Source of the DNA: Echinometra lucunter
Lineage: Eukaryota; Echinodermata; Echinoidea; Camarodonta; Echinometridae
Length of the DNA: 64,000 nt
Direction of reading: 5' to 3'
NCBI GenBank assembly: GCA_029962745.1
Contig: CM057167.1
Span: 15,951,785-16,015,784, forward strand
Both the position numbers and the translations under genes were made by a program. Of this stretch, positions 21,553 to 32,535 are shown piece after piece (position 1 is the stretch's first letter; each line of letters opens with the position of its first letter). The notes beneath the pieces were generated by a model that searched no databases, had not been told where the DNA came from, and saw only the letters and a list, made by a program, of their open reading frames with translations.

Positions 21553-21766
21553 CTGCTTCATGTTTCTTTCCCCGCTATAAGTTATTGAAGATCTACAGTG
21601 ATCATTAATGTTTGAGATTTCTATCAGTTGGGTAGAATTTTATGTTACTTGTTTTGACAAGTTAGCGAGTACATAGCGAAAGCGATAGAAGTGCAGTTTA
21701 TGCAAGAATTTTAAAATAAGCAAGTTCGGGTGTTTCAACCAGAGACTGAGGACGGGATTTGGGGTG

Positions 21767-22131
21767 ATATTCGTTATTCCGAAGGTTCGATAGTCCGAAA
21801 ATGAAATAAGGCTCAGAAGCCGCGGAACGTTTTTGAAAGTGGGGGGCTTCGCGTACAAACCAGGAAAATCACTTCCGGGTTTTTGTACACAGGCAAATGT
21901 GTCTACTCAAAAAAGTGGGGGGGGGGGGGGGGGGGGGGGGGGGGCTGCAGCCCCCCCCCCCAGCTCCTATGGTTAAGCGGCCCCTGAGGCTTGTAAGTCC
22001 GAAAAACACTAACAAACTAACGAACCTCTTTTCATTTTCGAACCTTCGGAATAACGAACCATATTTCGTTTTCGGATTAACGAACCTTCGGACTAACGAA
22101 TCTTCGAACTAACGAACCTTCGGAATAACGA
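21767..22131. mobile_element. MITE with TTCGTTATTCCGAAGGTTCG ends
   Basis: Left 'attcgttattccgaaggttc' and right '...gaaccttcggaataacgaa' are inverted; extra copies of 'cgaaccttcgga' lie before the right end. A G-run and C-run (21917-21960) sit in the middle. The element ends exactly where copy B similarity begins. Confidence 0.7.
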
Positions 22132-22793
22132 ACTGTAAACGGGATTTGTTAGGAGGACAGTGAAAGTAAGATAGTGGGTGCTAATCATCAATTTCTCAAA
22201 ACAATCGCTAATTCATCATACTTTATGGACATGCCTCCTCTGTAGCCCGGATCTGTGTGAAGTTAATGCGTTGAGGTTTATAGAAATCCGGGGGTGGGAA
22301 GGAGGGGGGGGGGATTTAATCTAATTTAATTTTCTCGAGCCCTGTACCAGTGATTTTTTTTTAAATTCAGGTAACCATATTTACGCCTCAAAGGCAAACT
22401 TAATAATCTTCTTTCTTGGTTCTAAATAGGAGTAAAGCTTCGTGTGCTTCGTGCAAAATGTTTGTCTGTATCAATTTTGTTTTGCTCTTGAGGTGGTGTG
22501 GTAAAGCTCATGATGCAATCGTCTTATCCAGTTTTTAAGCTAACTAAAAAATAACTACTCCAAGACACGAAGAGAAAGGGCCCACTCAGGCTTCTTATCT
22601 TAAACGTACGTGAAGCCCTTGATTTTATTTATAACAAACATATTGTTTATTTATTCATTTCTTTTTCTGTGGAGGGACTGGGCATATTCGTTCATTTGTA
22701 TTCATTTCAATTAAAGATCTCCTACACCACTGACTTCCCCTCTGAGAGCCTTTGTACATCTCTCAGTTACCTCTCACCCCACTCTCTCTAATA

Positions 22794-22795
22794 TG

Positions 22796-22826
<31 letters not shown>

Positions 22827-23035
22827 TCTCTTGCACTCACTCTCACTACTTTCTCTCTCTCTCTTTCTCTTGCACTCACTCTCACTCACTTTCTCTCTCT
22901 CTCTCTCTTGCACTCACTCTCACTCACTTTCTCTCTCTCTCTCTTTCTCTTGCACTCACTCTCACTACTTTCTCTCTCTCTCTCTCTCTTGCACTCACTC
23001 TCACTCACTTTCTCTCTCTCTCTCTCTCTCTCTTC
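22794..23035. repeat. (CT)n microsatellite, copy B
   Basis: Expanded version of 4337-4480 with five or more 'ttgcactcactctcact' units. Confidence 0.95.
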
Positions 23036-23175
23036 CTGTCTCGTTACACGTTCTCTTACCGTCCATTATATTCCACTTATGTTTCATGGACTTGAGTCTT
23101 TTGCAGATTATTTTACCTTGAGGAAAGGAGAAAGGAGATGGATGAAAATACACTGAAGACTGAGACAAAATTTCT

Positions 23176-23344
23176 GGGCACTGTTTCATGAAAGTCATCA
23201 GCACTGACAGTCGTCATTCTCTGACAATTACCATAGTAACAGTCAGTGACCAGTGCTTCTCAGCCAATCAAAACCAAGGATTTTAGTGAAGTTGTCAAAG
23301 AATGACAACTTGTCAGTGCTGACAACTTTCATGAAACGGCGCCC
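23176..23344. mobile_element. Small palindromic MITE (copy B of 4615-4783)
   Basis: Same site and orientation as in copy A, a few substitutions. Inverted arms 'gggcactgtttcatgaaag' and its complement. Confidence 0.8.
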
Positions 23345-23750
23345 AGGAGTACAAAGTCCGTCACAAGATTTTCCATGACCTTTTCCTTAATATATGGACA
23401 TTACATTTTCCTTTTTTTTGTGCAACAAACTGCTCTATTTTAGAAGAAACACATTCTCTGAGATGTTTTGCAATTTTCATGGGAATTGCAGCATACTGCA
23501 TCTCATCATTTCTTTCAGAAAAAGGTACATGTACGATTTCATCATACTCATGTACATGTACAACTTAACAACTTTCATTAGTGACATGATCCTTACAAAG
23601 TTGGCTAAACTTTTTTTTCCTCTCTGCCTCATCAGAGGAATTTATTCATAGTCAAATCCTCAAAATAAACAAATCAACGTATTATGAATCATACGTACAA
23701 TTACAAAGTGCAGACACTAGTGGATAACAAAATGAATGAGCTTAGGCGTC

Positions 23751-24000
23751 TTATCTTTATGTCGTTGTGTGAATGAACGCATCCGGAACGCAAAATAGAA
23801 AATTATTGAAAGTCAAATTTTTCAGACAGTGAGTGACAATTTCACTGGAAGCATGCAGACCTTGTAAACTGATATACGATCTTCTTGTGGCATGATCTTT
23901 GCTAAAATTATATTCCAATTTGTCAAAATAGTCACTTTGATTTTTGTACTTTGCGTTCCGGACGCGTTCTTTCGCACAATGACATAAAGATAAAACGCCT
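23751..24000. mobile_element. MITE with CGGAACGCAAAAT ends, copy B
   Basis: Counterpart of 5211-5464. The right arm here is better preserved ('gcgttccggacgcgttcttt'), confirming the inverted repeat. Confidence 0.7.
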
Positions 24001-24039
24001 TTATATAAGTTTTACAATCATATTACTTCTAATAACTTA

Positions 24040-24300
24040 AAAGGAAGTTTCTCTCTAATTATTTTTTTCAGTGGGTTTCTTTTCCAATGCAACTGTTAAA
24101 ACTAAGTCTATCTGTCAGTTGCTTTGTGCCTTCAAGAGGTGTGTAACATTGGTTGAATTAATTTGCACCTGAAAGACATGCTGCAGTATTTTTCGTAAGT
24201 ATAACAAAGGGCGATTGAGTTGACAGACAATGAATGCATGAACAATGTCTTCTTCTACGTTACAATATAAGCATGTGCTGTCACTCGACAGATTCTATTT
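24040..24300 (-). pseudogene. LINE ORF2 C-terminal fragment, copy B
   Basis: Counterpart of 5470-5750. The zinc-motif region is recognisable by nucleotide similarity but frames are broken by small indels. Confidence 0.5.
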
Positions 24301-26007
24301 AAAGAGATTCTTTCGTAAAGGTTAAAGGTTATACAAACTTAGTTTGAAATTAAATTCTCTAAGTTTATTTCCTGTAATGTATACCAGGTTCCTATTAAAA
24401 ACATTTGCCCAGTCAATCTGAAAATCTACCCAACTTTCCCAATATAAACATCTTAATATAAACTATCTAGAGGATACATGTATCCTCCAGCCCATTTTCG
24501 GGGGGGGGGGGGGGGGGGGGGGCGATACATAAAATCTACATTCCAAAACCTTGGAAGAAAATGAATCCAGAAAATCATCTATAAAATGATCAATATTTTG
24601 TCAGTTAAAAGCAGGCCCTTGAAGTTCCACCATTTTGTCCAGATTCATTAGAAGGCCAACCTAAGCAAGATGCTTCCAACTAGTAGATTTGTTTGTACGT
24701 GTTGTGAAACATTACACGCATCAGCTTACAGCATGCGCAGTTAATGCACAATAAATGCGCATAACTGAAATCAACAATACAAGCTTGATGTAAAACCAGC
24801 CACCGACAATTTCACCTTTGTGGGCAAATCACAAAACAAGGAACTATTCTGAAAATAAAACTGTGCTTTGTTGACAATAAGACAGTGTTCTGCACTCTCA
24901 TGTTATTGGAAATACTGGATTGGGGTTAGGGTCTGGATTAGGTCTGGTGTTTGGTCTAGAATTGACCTTAAAGACATTGGTTAACATTGTTATGATTTTA
25001 AAAAAATCTTGTTTTGTTACTTGAAAATGGGATAAACATAAGGGTTATAGTGTAAAAATACCAGTCTGAAAGTTTCAAAGTATAATATCCACAGGAAGTA
25101 TTTTTAAATATCAAAAATGTGAACCAATGTTTGAAAAATATACGAGGGTCGGTTGCACAGAATAGACATAAGGAGTGCGCATGCGCGTATGACTCACCTT
25201 ACCGTACTGTGTGTACTGGCGTATCACACGGCGGGAGGCACATAACGGCATTTTCAAATTCAAGCAAAGTGGTCCTCTTAGTGACTGTCTCGTGAGACAT
25301 ACACATTCATAGACATGTTTCATCTTAGTCTGAGAATTTTTTAAATCAGCTACTCACAAAGTTAGCCAATGCCTTTAAGAATTTGGTTAGTGCGGGGTGT
25401 TGACTTAAAAGTGAAAGTTGCCAGGCATGTGTCATAAAACAAACCTTGTCATCAAAGATCCATCCCCTTGTAATACTGACAGCGATGGTCATCCACATTT
25501 GCCACTACTGTTTCCTGACATTTCATCGGCTTCCCGGAAAAAGGCCGTTAGCGACCTTTTCTCAATTTTCCCGCCATTTTTTTTCATTGCAGAAATGGAG
25601 AAGGCATGTTATAAGCTTTCTTCTCGTACCATTCTCGAACCTCAGTTTGACGTCATTATGACGTAATAAGCCAAAAAACAAAATTACACGGGCACGTGAA
25701 TTCCTACTCACTCAACGCAATAGCGTCCTTTTTCTGGAAACTATTGCGCATTTTTTGTTCCCAGAATAAAGACACTATTCTTCGCTCAACGTGCTTACGC
25801 ACACAGACCGATTCGCATTAGCGACCTTTTCCCGGGAACTGGATTTACGTACTCACGCATTTTTGGTACATTTCGCGAACGTGCGCGTTAATGGCCTTTT
25901 TCCAGGAAGGCGACGATTTGATATCTCTGAACCTTCAACCCTCTCTGCCTCTCTCTATTTTTTGTACATCAGTTCAATAATGATCTCCTTTCAAATTTGA
26001 AAGGATG
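24301..26007. other. Non-coding sequence downstream of MRPL17 (B)
   Basis: No recognised gene. It contains a G run (about 24499-24522), the empty hAT site (24607-24614) and the TGCGCATGCGC palindrome near 25178. It is shorter than copy A because several blocks are missing. Confidence 0.45.
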
Positions 26008-29000
26008 TCATACAGGAGTGCCTTCATCCTTCATTGCTTTCCCGGCACTTGTGCCTCCATCTTTCAAATCGCTCGCGGCCATCATATCAACTACGTGCTG
26101 AATGCCTTCCAGATTGTCCCGATATTGCTTGTCCGATGCGGCAACGACCTGTATCTCTTCCAAAGCTTTAGAGTTCTTTAGCTCGCCGACGGCCCCCTGG
26201 ACGAGAACGTTCAATATCCAGTCGGGATTTTTCTTGGGCTCACTGGTGAGAGGTGGGTAGGGGTTGCCTACATATTCCAGGAAAGCCATCTTGCGGCCTA
26301 TGTCCTCATGGAAGCCTGGCACTCGAAGGAGACGGGTGAAATTCTTGGAGGTGTCTTCGAAGCGTGGTCCAAGAACCTTGAAAAGCTTGTGGATCTGCTT
26401 CTTATCCTGTTTTGGAAAAAAAAGAGGAAATTAAAAAGGTGGAAAAATCTTATTATCAAGTCACATCATGATCAGCTGGTGTAAAAGAAACTAGAAGTAT
26501 CGCGATCTCAGTTAAGTGTATCCCTCGGCTTGTTGTGAAATCTCTACCATACAATGTAACCGCCCATGAAAAGAAGGGTTATTCCATGAAATACCAATAT
26601 CCTCTCTAACCTCGACTAAGCCCTATCAGATAAAGCAAACAGAATCAAATCCAGCTGCAAACTATAGAATCAGCATTTTCGTGATTTTGCAGAAATTTGC
26701 CTATTTCATGATTTACACATTTCCAAGTACAAGTTGTCAACCCCCCCCCCCCCCCCACAGCTTTGTCAGTCCAAACAATCAGGATCAAAATCGGCCAGGA
26801 AATGGCAGAGAAGGAGCAAATTAATTATTAATAATTGTTTTGAGCACATTTAACCTCTGACCTACACACATGACCTTTGACCCCCAAATAACATTGAGGT
26901 CTCTAGTAAGGCATACACCGTCCAAGTAAGGGTATACAAATGGGCTTATGGTTTAAAAGTTACCAACTCCAGTAGAAACTTGCTTGTATCATTTGACCTC
27001 AATTGACCTTTGACCAGCATACACTGATCTTCGGGCCGCCAAATATTTTTGAGGTCCCTGTAAGGCATCTACCATTCAAAGTTTGGTAACAAATGGGCTA
27101 GTGATTCAAAAGTTACTTACAACAGTACAAACTTGCAGGAAAATCTAACATTTGACCTTATTTGACCTTTGACCTACCAAAATCATTGAGGTCCCTATCT
27201 ACCATCTGCATTTCGTTACAAACGGGCAAATGGTTGGAAAGTTATTCAAGTTTCATGTGCCTAGTACAGCCCACACAAAAACTGTAACATGGTGGCTGTA
27301 TTTGACCCTGGAAAAGATGGAACATTGGGGGCAGCATCACCAAAAGTTTTAGGGGTCCAAATGTGTACAAAAAGTACATGACAGCAATATAGGTCTGATT
27401 AGACATGCACTTCTAAAAGATGAAGCTGTAATTCAGTTTATGAGTAATAATAATAATAATAATGTAGTTTTTGCATAGCGCATAACATCTGTATGTCCCT
27501 ACACACTTTAAGAAAAAGAGAAAAGAAATAATTAAGCTAGGTTACCGAGCTTACTTCGTAGAACTAAGATACATTTTGAATAAGTGTGTTTTAAGGGCAG
27601 ATTTAAACTATCTATTGTGTCTATGTTTCTTAGAGAGTTTGGGAGATTATTCCATAAAACCAGGGCAGCATGAGCAAATAAACATTCACCATGTGTTTTT
27701 GTCTGAATGGGAGGTACAATAAAGAAATTCTTTTTACATGAATGAAACTTTGATACTGTGAATGAATTAATATCATGCAGTGGATGTTTGTCACGGTGAT
27801 ACACTGATACACTAAATAAAGCCCTGTTCACTTTACCTTCAACCAGAAATCAGCAATTTTCATGGCCTCAGGGTCTCTGTCTCCTCTTTTTGCAACATAA
27901 ATGAGCTGTGAGTAAGGAAACGACAATGAAAACTAAGTTAGTAACATCGCAGACTTATTACAGATATTATTATTCAACGTGATTGTTCCTTTGATCCCAT
28001 GATTTCCACCGTCTTCTGATTATATGCATCTTAATGAGAACATTCAGCTGTTTTAACAATAGCTACTGCGTATTAGCATTTTGGTCATTGACAAAGGAGC
28101 AGTTTCCCTCTCTTGGGTTTTGTTTGGATGGAGTGCTTTGTAAGAGTGTGTTTTAAATTAAAAACTAGATGAATCTTCGACCACGCGTGGTCGAACTTTA
28201 TGCCTCCGCCATTACCAAATCAGAAATAAATGGCATTTTATGTTGACTTATTTTCATTTATACAATGACATCTTTGACCTTGAACTTTGACCTTGTGACC
28301 CCCAAATCTAATGAGAGCATTGCCCTTTCCATATGCACACATGAGCCAAGTTTGTTGAACCGTCAAATGGTTACTGAGTTATCACAAGAACGAACCATTT
28401 CTATGTAGATAATGACCTCTATGACCTTTGACCTTTGACCTTGAGACCCCAAAATCTAATCAGATCATTGTCCCTCCTATATGCATACCTGTGCCAAGTT
28501 TGAAGTTGATAGGTCAAATGGTTCTTAAGTTATCGCGAGAACGAGTCATTTTTATGTGTTTTATTAACTCTATGACCTTGACCTTTGACCTTGTGACCCC
28601 AAAATCTAATCAAATCATTGTCCCTCCCATATGCATACCTGTGCCAGGTCTGAGGTTGATAGGTCAAATGGTTCTTAAGTTATCGCGAGAACGAGCCATT
28701 TTTATATGTTTTATTACCTCTATGACCTTGACCTTTGACCTTGTGACCCCAAAATCTAATCAGATCATTGTCCCTCCAATATGCATACCTGTGCCAAGTT
28801 TGAGGTGGATCTGTCAAATGGTTCTTAAGTTATCGCGAGAACGAGCCATTTTTATGTGTTTTATTACCTCTATGACCTTGAACTTTGACTTTGAGACTCC
28901 AAAATCTAATCAGATCATTGTCCCTCCCATATGGATACACAAGCCAAGTTTGAAGTTGATCTGTCAAACGGTTCTTAAGTTATCGCGAGAACGAAAACGG

Positions 29001-30730
29001 GACGGACGGACGGACGGACGGACGGACGGACGGACGGACGGACGGACGGACGGACGACCCGAAAACATAATGCCTCCGGCAACCACCTACGGTGGGCGGA
29101 GGCATAAAAATTACCAATGGGGAGCAGCAAAGTTGGAAAGCAGACGATTTTAGTGATATGAAATTTATTATTATTGATTCAGACACTCTCGGACACACTT
29201 ATGACCTTATATAACAATTAGAAGGCCATGATCTTTATAAGCTCCGTTCGCTGTAACTTTGGAATGTTATGAGGAAATTGGGGGAAACAGGATTTCAAAT
29301 CACAAACAATCAATCAAAATATAACCTCTATCTGGTAAACAGCATGGCAACATGTTCTTCAAAATATAACATACTGTCGTGTTGGGATCGGATTTAGTGT
29401 TTAGTTCAACCGTCCAGCAACAGAAAACATGTATACTGAAGACATGAAATACTCAAAGTCAGTTAAAGTATGAAGTTAACATTTATTCAGTTGAAGATCA
29501 AAAATATGAACAGAAGTCTAGAGTAAGTCTGATGGTGACTGTACTCTGATGATGTCTAGAATGTAGTCTGAAGTATTTTGAAGTATTCTGGTAATTCTCT
29601 CTCTCTCTGATTGGAGTCCTGAAGTGAACCCCTTTTATAATGGGTAAACCCTCTATTGGGAGTTGGTCAACCTTGAGCTCTTGACCAAAGGCCTAATGTA
29701 CATCATAACTTTTACTCAGTATTGGAGGAGTGGGTCAGTTATCTGGAAGGAGTGATGTAGTAAATAAGAAGACCATATTGACCAGTGCGTCATAGCTTTA
29801 ATAGTTGGAAGATGTATGAGTAATACTTTCTGAAGAAGAGTGAAGTTTGTAAACATTTAACTTCCTGTTTTACTTCCTGTAGAAGTATTGATTAAGTATT
29901 GATAAATTATAGAAAATGTGAAATTGGTCTTATTATCACATAACAATACAGAACGACAATTTCCAATTATAAACCAAAACTGCACATTGATTTTCCATGA
30001 TTTAAGAGACTGATAATCGTCTGCGCATATAGTTTTTACAATATTATATGTCAAATCACTGTCTTGCAATTTTCAGCTTCCTACTAATTGGCGGTGGACA
30101 TCAAAGGAAGATGACAAAAACCAGGCAAAAACATTTACGTAATATAGTTTTCTAAAGAGAAAAAAAAAAAAAATGGTAAGACTAGCTGATTGTTGATTTG
30201 GTAAATTTTCTAAATTATTCCCATAGGAAATGCACTTTCATTGTTCAGTAATACAATTCAATTTTTTGGTCACCTAAATGTCGCGTATGCAGAGAGGGGA
30301 TGCGATTGGAATTGGCTCAAACTTCAAAGACTGCTTGTCTTTGAAAATTTTTTATATCTTTATTTTCTGTAGGTATTTGAGTATTCATGGTAGAAGTTTG
30401 ATAAATAATTAGAGAATATCGTACTTGATATGACTGAGTCTATGAAAAGTGTTCGGTAATAGGATACACTTCCATACATGTTTTAAGTGAGTGTATTATA
30501 CCATGCCAGCAGGCTGGATACAACAGAATTTTTCAATATATGGGACCGAAGCCGAACATCTCGCTTACCCTTTCAGCATATTTCTGGGTCTCAAATGCCT
30601 TCCTGTAACCCAATTCAATACGTTCATACTTCACAAGTGCTGTTATCAAAGTCCTCAGTAAATTTATTCGGTTTTCAGGCCCACCGGCCATCCGATAGTA
30701 AGGTTTTAGCTTAAATCTCACTTTCCTCAT
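26008..30730 (-). CDS. MRPL17: Mitochondrial ribosomal protein bL17m (copy B)
   Basis: Exons 30730-30569, 27905-27837 and 26406-26008, same splice phases as copy A, 209 residues, no disruption. It is identical to copy A by eye except Ala for Thr and Ala for Val in the C-terminal extension. The L17 signature helix (RINLLRTLITALVKYERIE) and KIADFWL are conserved. Intron 1 carries the Pearl-like element absent from A. If the duplication is real this is a second functional paralogue; if the copies are haplotypes this is the other allele. The near-identity, with non-coding polymorphism and insertion differences, favours alleles. Confidence 0.92.
26850..27282. repeat. Diverged tandem repeat with TGACCTTTGACC motifs (B)
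   Basis: Counterpart of 8968-9400, nearly identical. Confidence 0.75.
27445..27831 (-). mobile_element. CR1/L2-type LINE 3' end in MRPL17 intron 2 (B)
   Basis: Counterpart of 9563-9956, same open 99-codon RT tail and (ATT)n end, with a few substitutions. Confidence 0.75.
28165..29109 (+). mobile_element. Pearl/Helitron-like non-autonomous element (copy-B specific)
   Basis: About 945 bp inserted in an A-rich site of MRPL17 intron 1; copy A is empty at about 10284-10290. In order: 'ctagatgaatcttcgacc' with the palindrome TCGACCACGCGTGGTCGA, 'atgcctccgcc', five ~150-bp core repeats (28260-28985), a (GACG)n microsatellite (about 28999-29056), and a terminal hairpin 'atgcctccg...cggaggcat'. Tandem cores, a tetranucleotide run and subterminal inverted repeats without clear TSD match the Pearl/HINE (Helentron) plan. 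The cores carry TGACCTTTGACC. No protein of its own is expected; the 241-codon frame follows from the 150-bp period. Confidence 0.8.
29110..30568 (-). other. Remainder of MRPL17 intron 1 (B)
   Basis: Non-coding, nearly identical to 10290-11750. No additional exon seen. Confidence 0.5.
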
Positions 30731-31009
30731 GTTTTTCCTGTTGTGACGAAGTTTGAGTTTATGGAACGCTGCAGATGCGCTGCATGCGCGCGTGCGGCTA
30801 CTATATTAGCTAGGAATGATGATGGGGTTGGTCGGTGGGGGGTTGTCAGCATTTTTTCTTTTTTTCTTTCTTTTTTTTCTGTGCAATCTTATGATGTTGT
30901 TATTAAAGTTTACATTAAAATATAACTTCCCACTTAAATGGGGAAAATTATTCAGAGATTATTACCTTGGACATTTGAGAGGTAAAAATAGTATTCCCGT
31001 GTAGCATTG

Positions 31010-31235
31010 GCGTAAATCCCGGGGGGGGGGGGGGCGTAACAGTGGCGTAACTCTGGGCGTAACAGTGGCGTAACTACGGGGGGGGGGCACGGAGGCACGT
31101 GCCCCCCAATCGGCTGGCAAAAAAAGAAGAAGAAGAAGAAGAAGAAGGAGAAGAAGAAGAAGAAGAAGAAGAAGAAGAAGAAGAAGAAGAAGAAGAAGAA
31201 GAAGAAGAAGAAGAAGAAGAAGAAGAAGAAGAAGA
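31010..31235. repeat. Poly-G / GGCGTAAC repeats and (GAA)n microsatellite (B)
   Basis: Counterpart of 12185-12400 with a longer GAA tract. Confidence 0.85.
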
Positions 31236-31695
31236 GAAAGAAAGGAGAAGCAAAGAGAAAGAAAGGGGGAAGGAAAAGGAAAATGGTATATATCGTGAAA
31301 GGGCTCGCTCGCTTCGCTCGCTAGCATTTAAGTAACTTTACCAATGCCGATGCTATTCTTATGAAAGGAATCAGTTTGCACCTGTGTCTCAATATGATGT
31401 TATAGGCTGCTATTGTTCCACTCATAGAATATTAACCACATCTGGATTCCACTCCAAGAAGTTTACCTAAAAAGGGCCCTTTCCATATATGGCCTAGAAA
31501 AAATAAAACAAAAATTCCCATCTGTTCGTTTGCTAGCTCGCTACTCCCGCTAGTAAAAGCTAAGAAACAAAATTATTTCGGGCACGGCGATCATATTTTA
31601 AGAAGCGAGTTAGCAAAGTATCATAATGTTTGTGCAGCGAGGAGGTTCACAAAGTTACCCAAAATTCTACTGTATTTTGCTGACGAATCTATACA

Positions 31696-31758
31696 GGGGG
31701 GGGGGGGGGGAGGGGGGGGGAGGGGGGGGGGGGAGGGGGGGGGGGAGGGGGGGGGGAG
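31696..31758. repeat. Poly-G tract interrupted by A (B)
   Basis: Longer and more interrupted than the copy A tract at 12836-12863. The Pro-rich minus-strand frame is an artefact. Confidence 0.9.
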
Positions 31759-32439
31759 GCTTCGCTGACTTTGCTCGCTTGTAAAATCAGACGGGTTTCG
31801 GACGGTGAGCAAGGTACCTAAAACGGATTCATATTCAGCACACAGGGGATCGAATTGATTACGTTTATATTTCGATGACGAAATATCACTTCTACAAGTG
31901 AAAACAGTATATTTTCCTCGCTCTTTGCGTTCGCTTGTTAAATAATTGTTTAATGGTCTCTTTTAAGCAAACAAAGTGGGTGAGTGAAGTGACCAAATAA
32001 ATAATTTAGATGTTTCATATGCTCACAATGTAATTTACTCAAGGGGTTATTGTGTGCTTCTTCGCTCACTTCCCATGCACGTAATGGTTAGAGAGATGAT
32101 GGTTTCGGACAGAAAACAATAGACCAGGGACACGCTAAAATATTGGCAACGAGGTGACAGACCAAAAATATATCGGCCTATAGTGGTCCGATAGTGTATT
32201 TTGGTAATAAAATGTAATCTCTTTTATTGCAAATAAAGTTGTAATTTTCGGCTCGCTCGCAAAATTAAAAAACAGGGTGGTATCTATAGCAAAATGCATC
32301 ATTTCCCCAAAATTTTAAAACGCTTCACGTCCTAAAAACCTTGCTTCGAGATTACTGTCGACGTCGTTACTGTTTTTTTTTAAACAACACATACACACGC
32401 TGATATGCATATAGCACATCACTTTATTTGACAGACGAT

Positions 32440-32535
32440 AAAACAGAAATGTAGATAAAAATGCCTCGCTCAAGGGCATAAGTGCCGTGCCGGGGATCGA
32501 ACCCGCCGGACCTTCGCGTTTCCAGTTTTCGGACA
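32440..32535 (-). mobile_element. tRNA-derived SINE fragment
   Basis: On the minus strand 'ggcgggttcgatccccggc' resembles a tRNA B box and T arm. It is followed by 'gcccttgagcgaggcattt', the run-on common in tRNA-derived SINEs. A complete tRNA cloverleaf is not present, so it is not a tRNA gene. Confidence 0.55.

Larger units (their letters stand above)
22132..31954. repeat. Duplicated ~9.5-kb segment, copy B
   Basis: Partner of 3657-13067. It contains a full MRPL17 and the same intron repeats, lacks the hAT MITE and Harbinger insert, and gains the Pearl-like element 28165-29109. After 31954 the sequence continues with DNA that would be the natural right flank of the Harbinger insertion site. 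Confidence 0.9.

Noticed and set aside
20950..21580. Open frames crossing 21053-21552
   Set aside because: They are open only because the gap is made of N.
32480..32520. tRNA gene suggested by a B-box-like sequence
   Set aside because: No acceptor stem, D arm or anticodon arm could be assembled; the following sequence is SINE-like.
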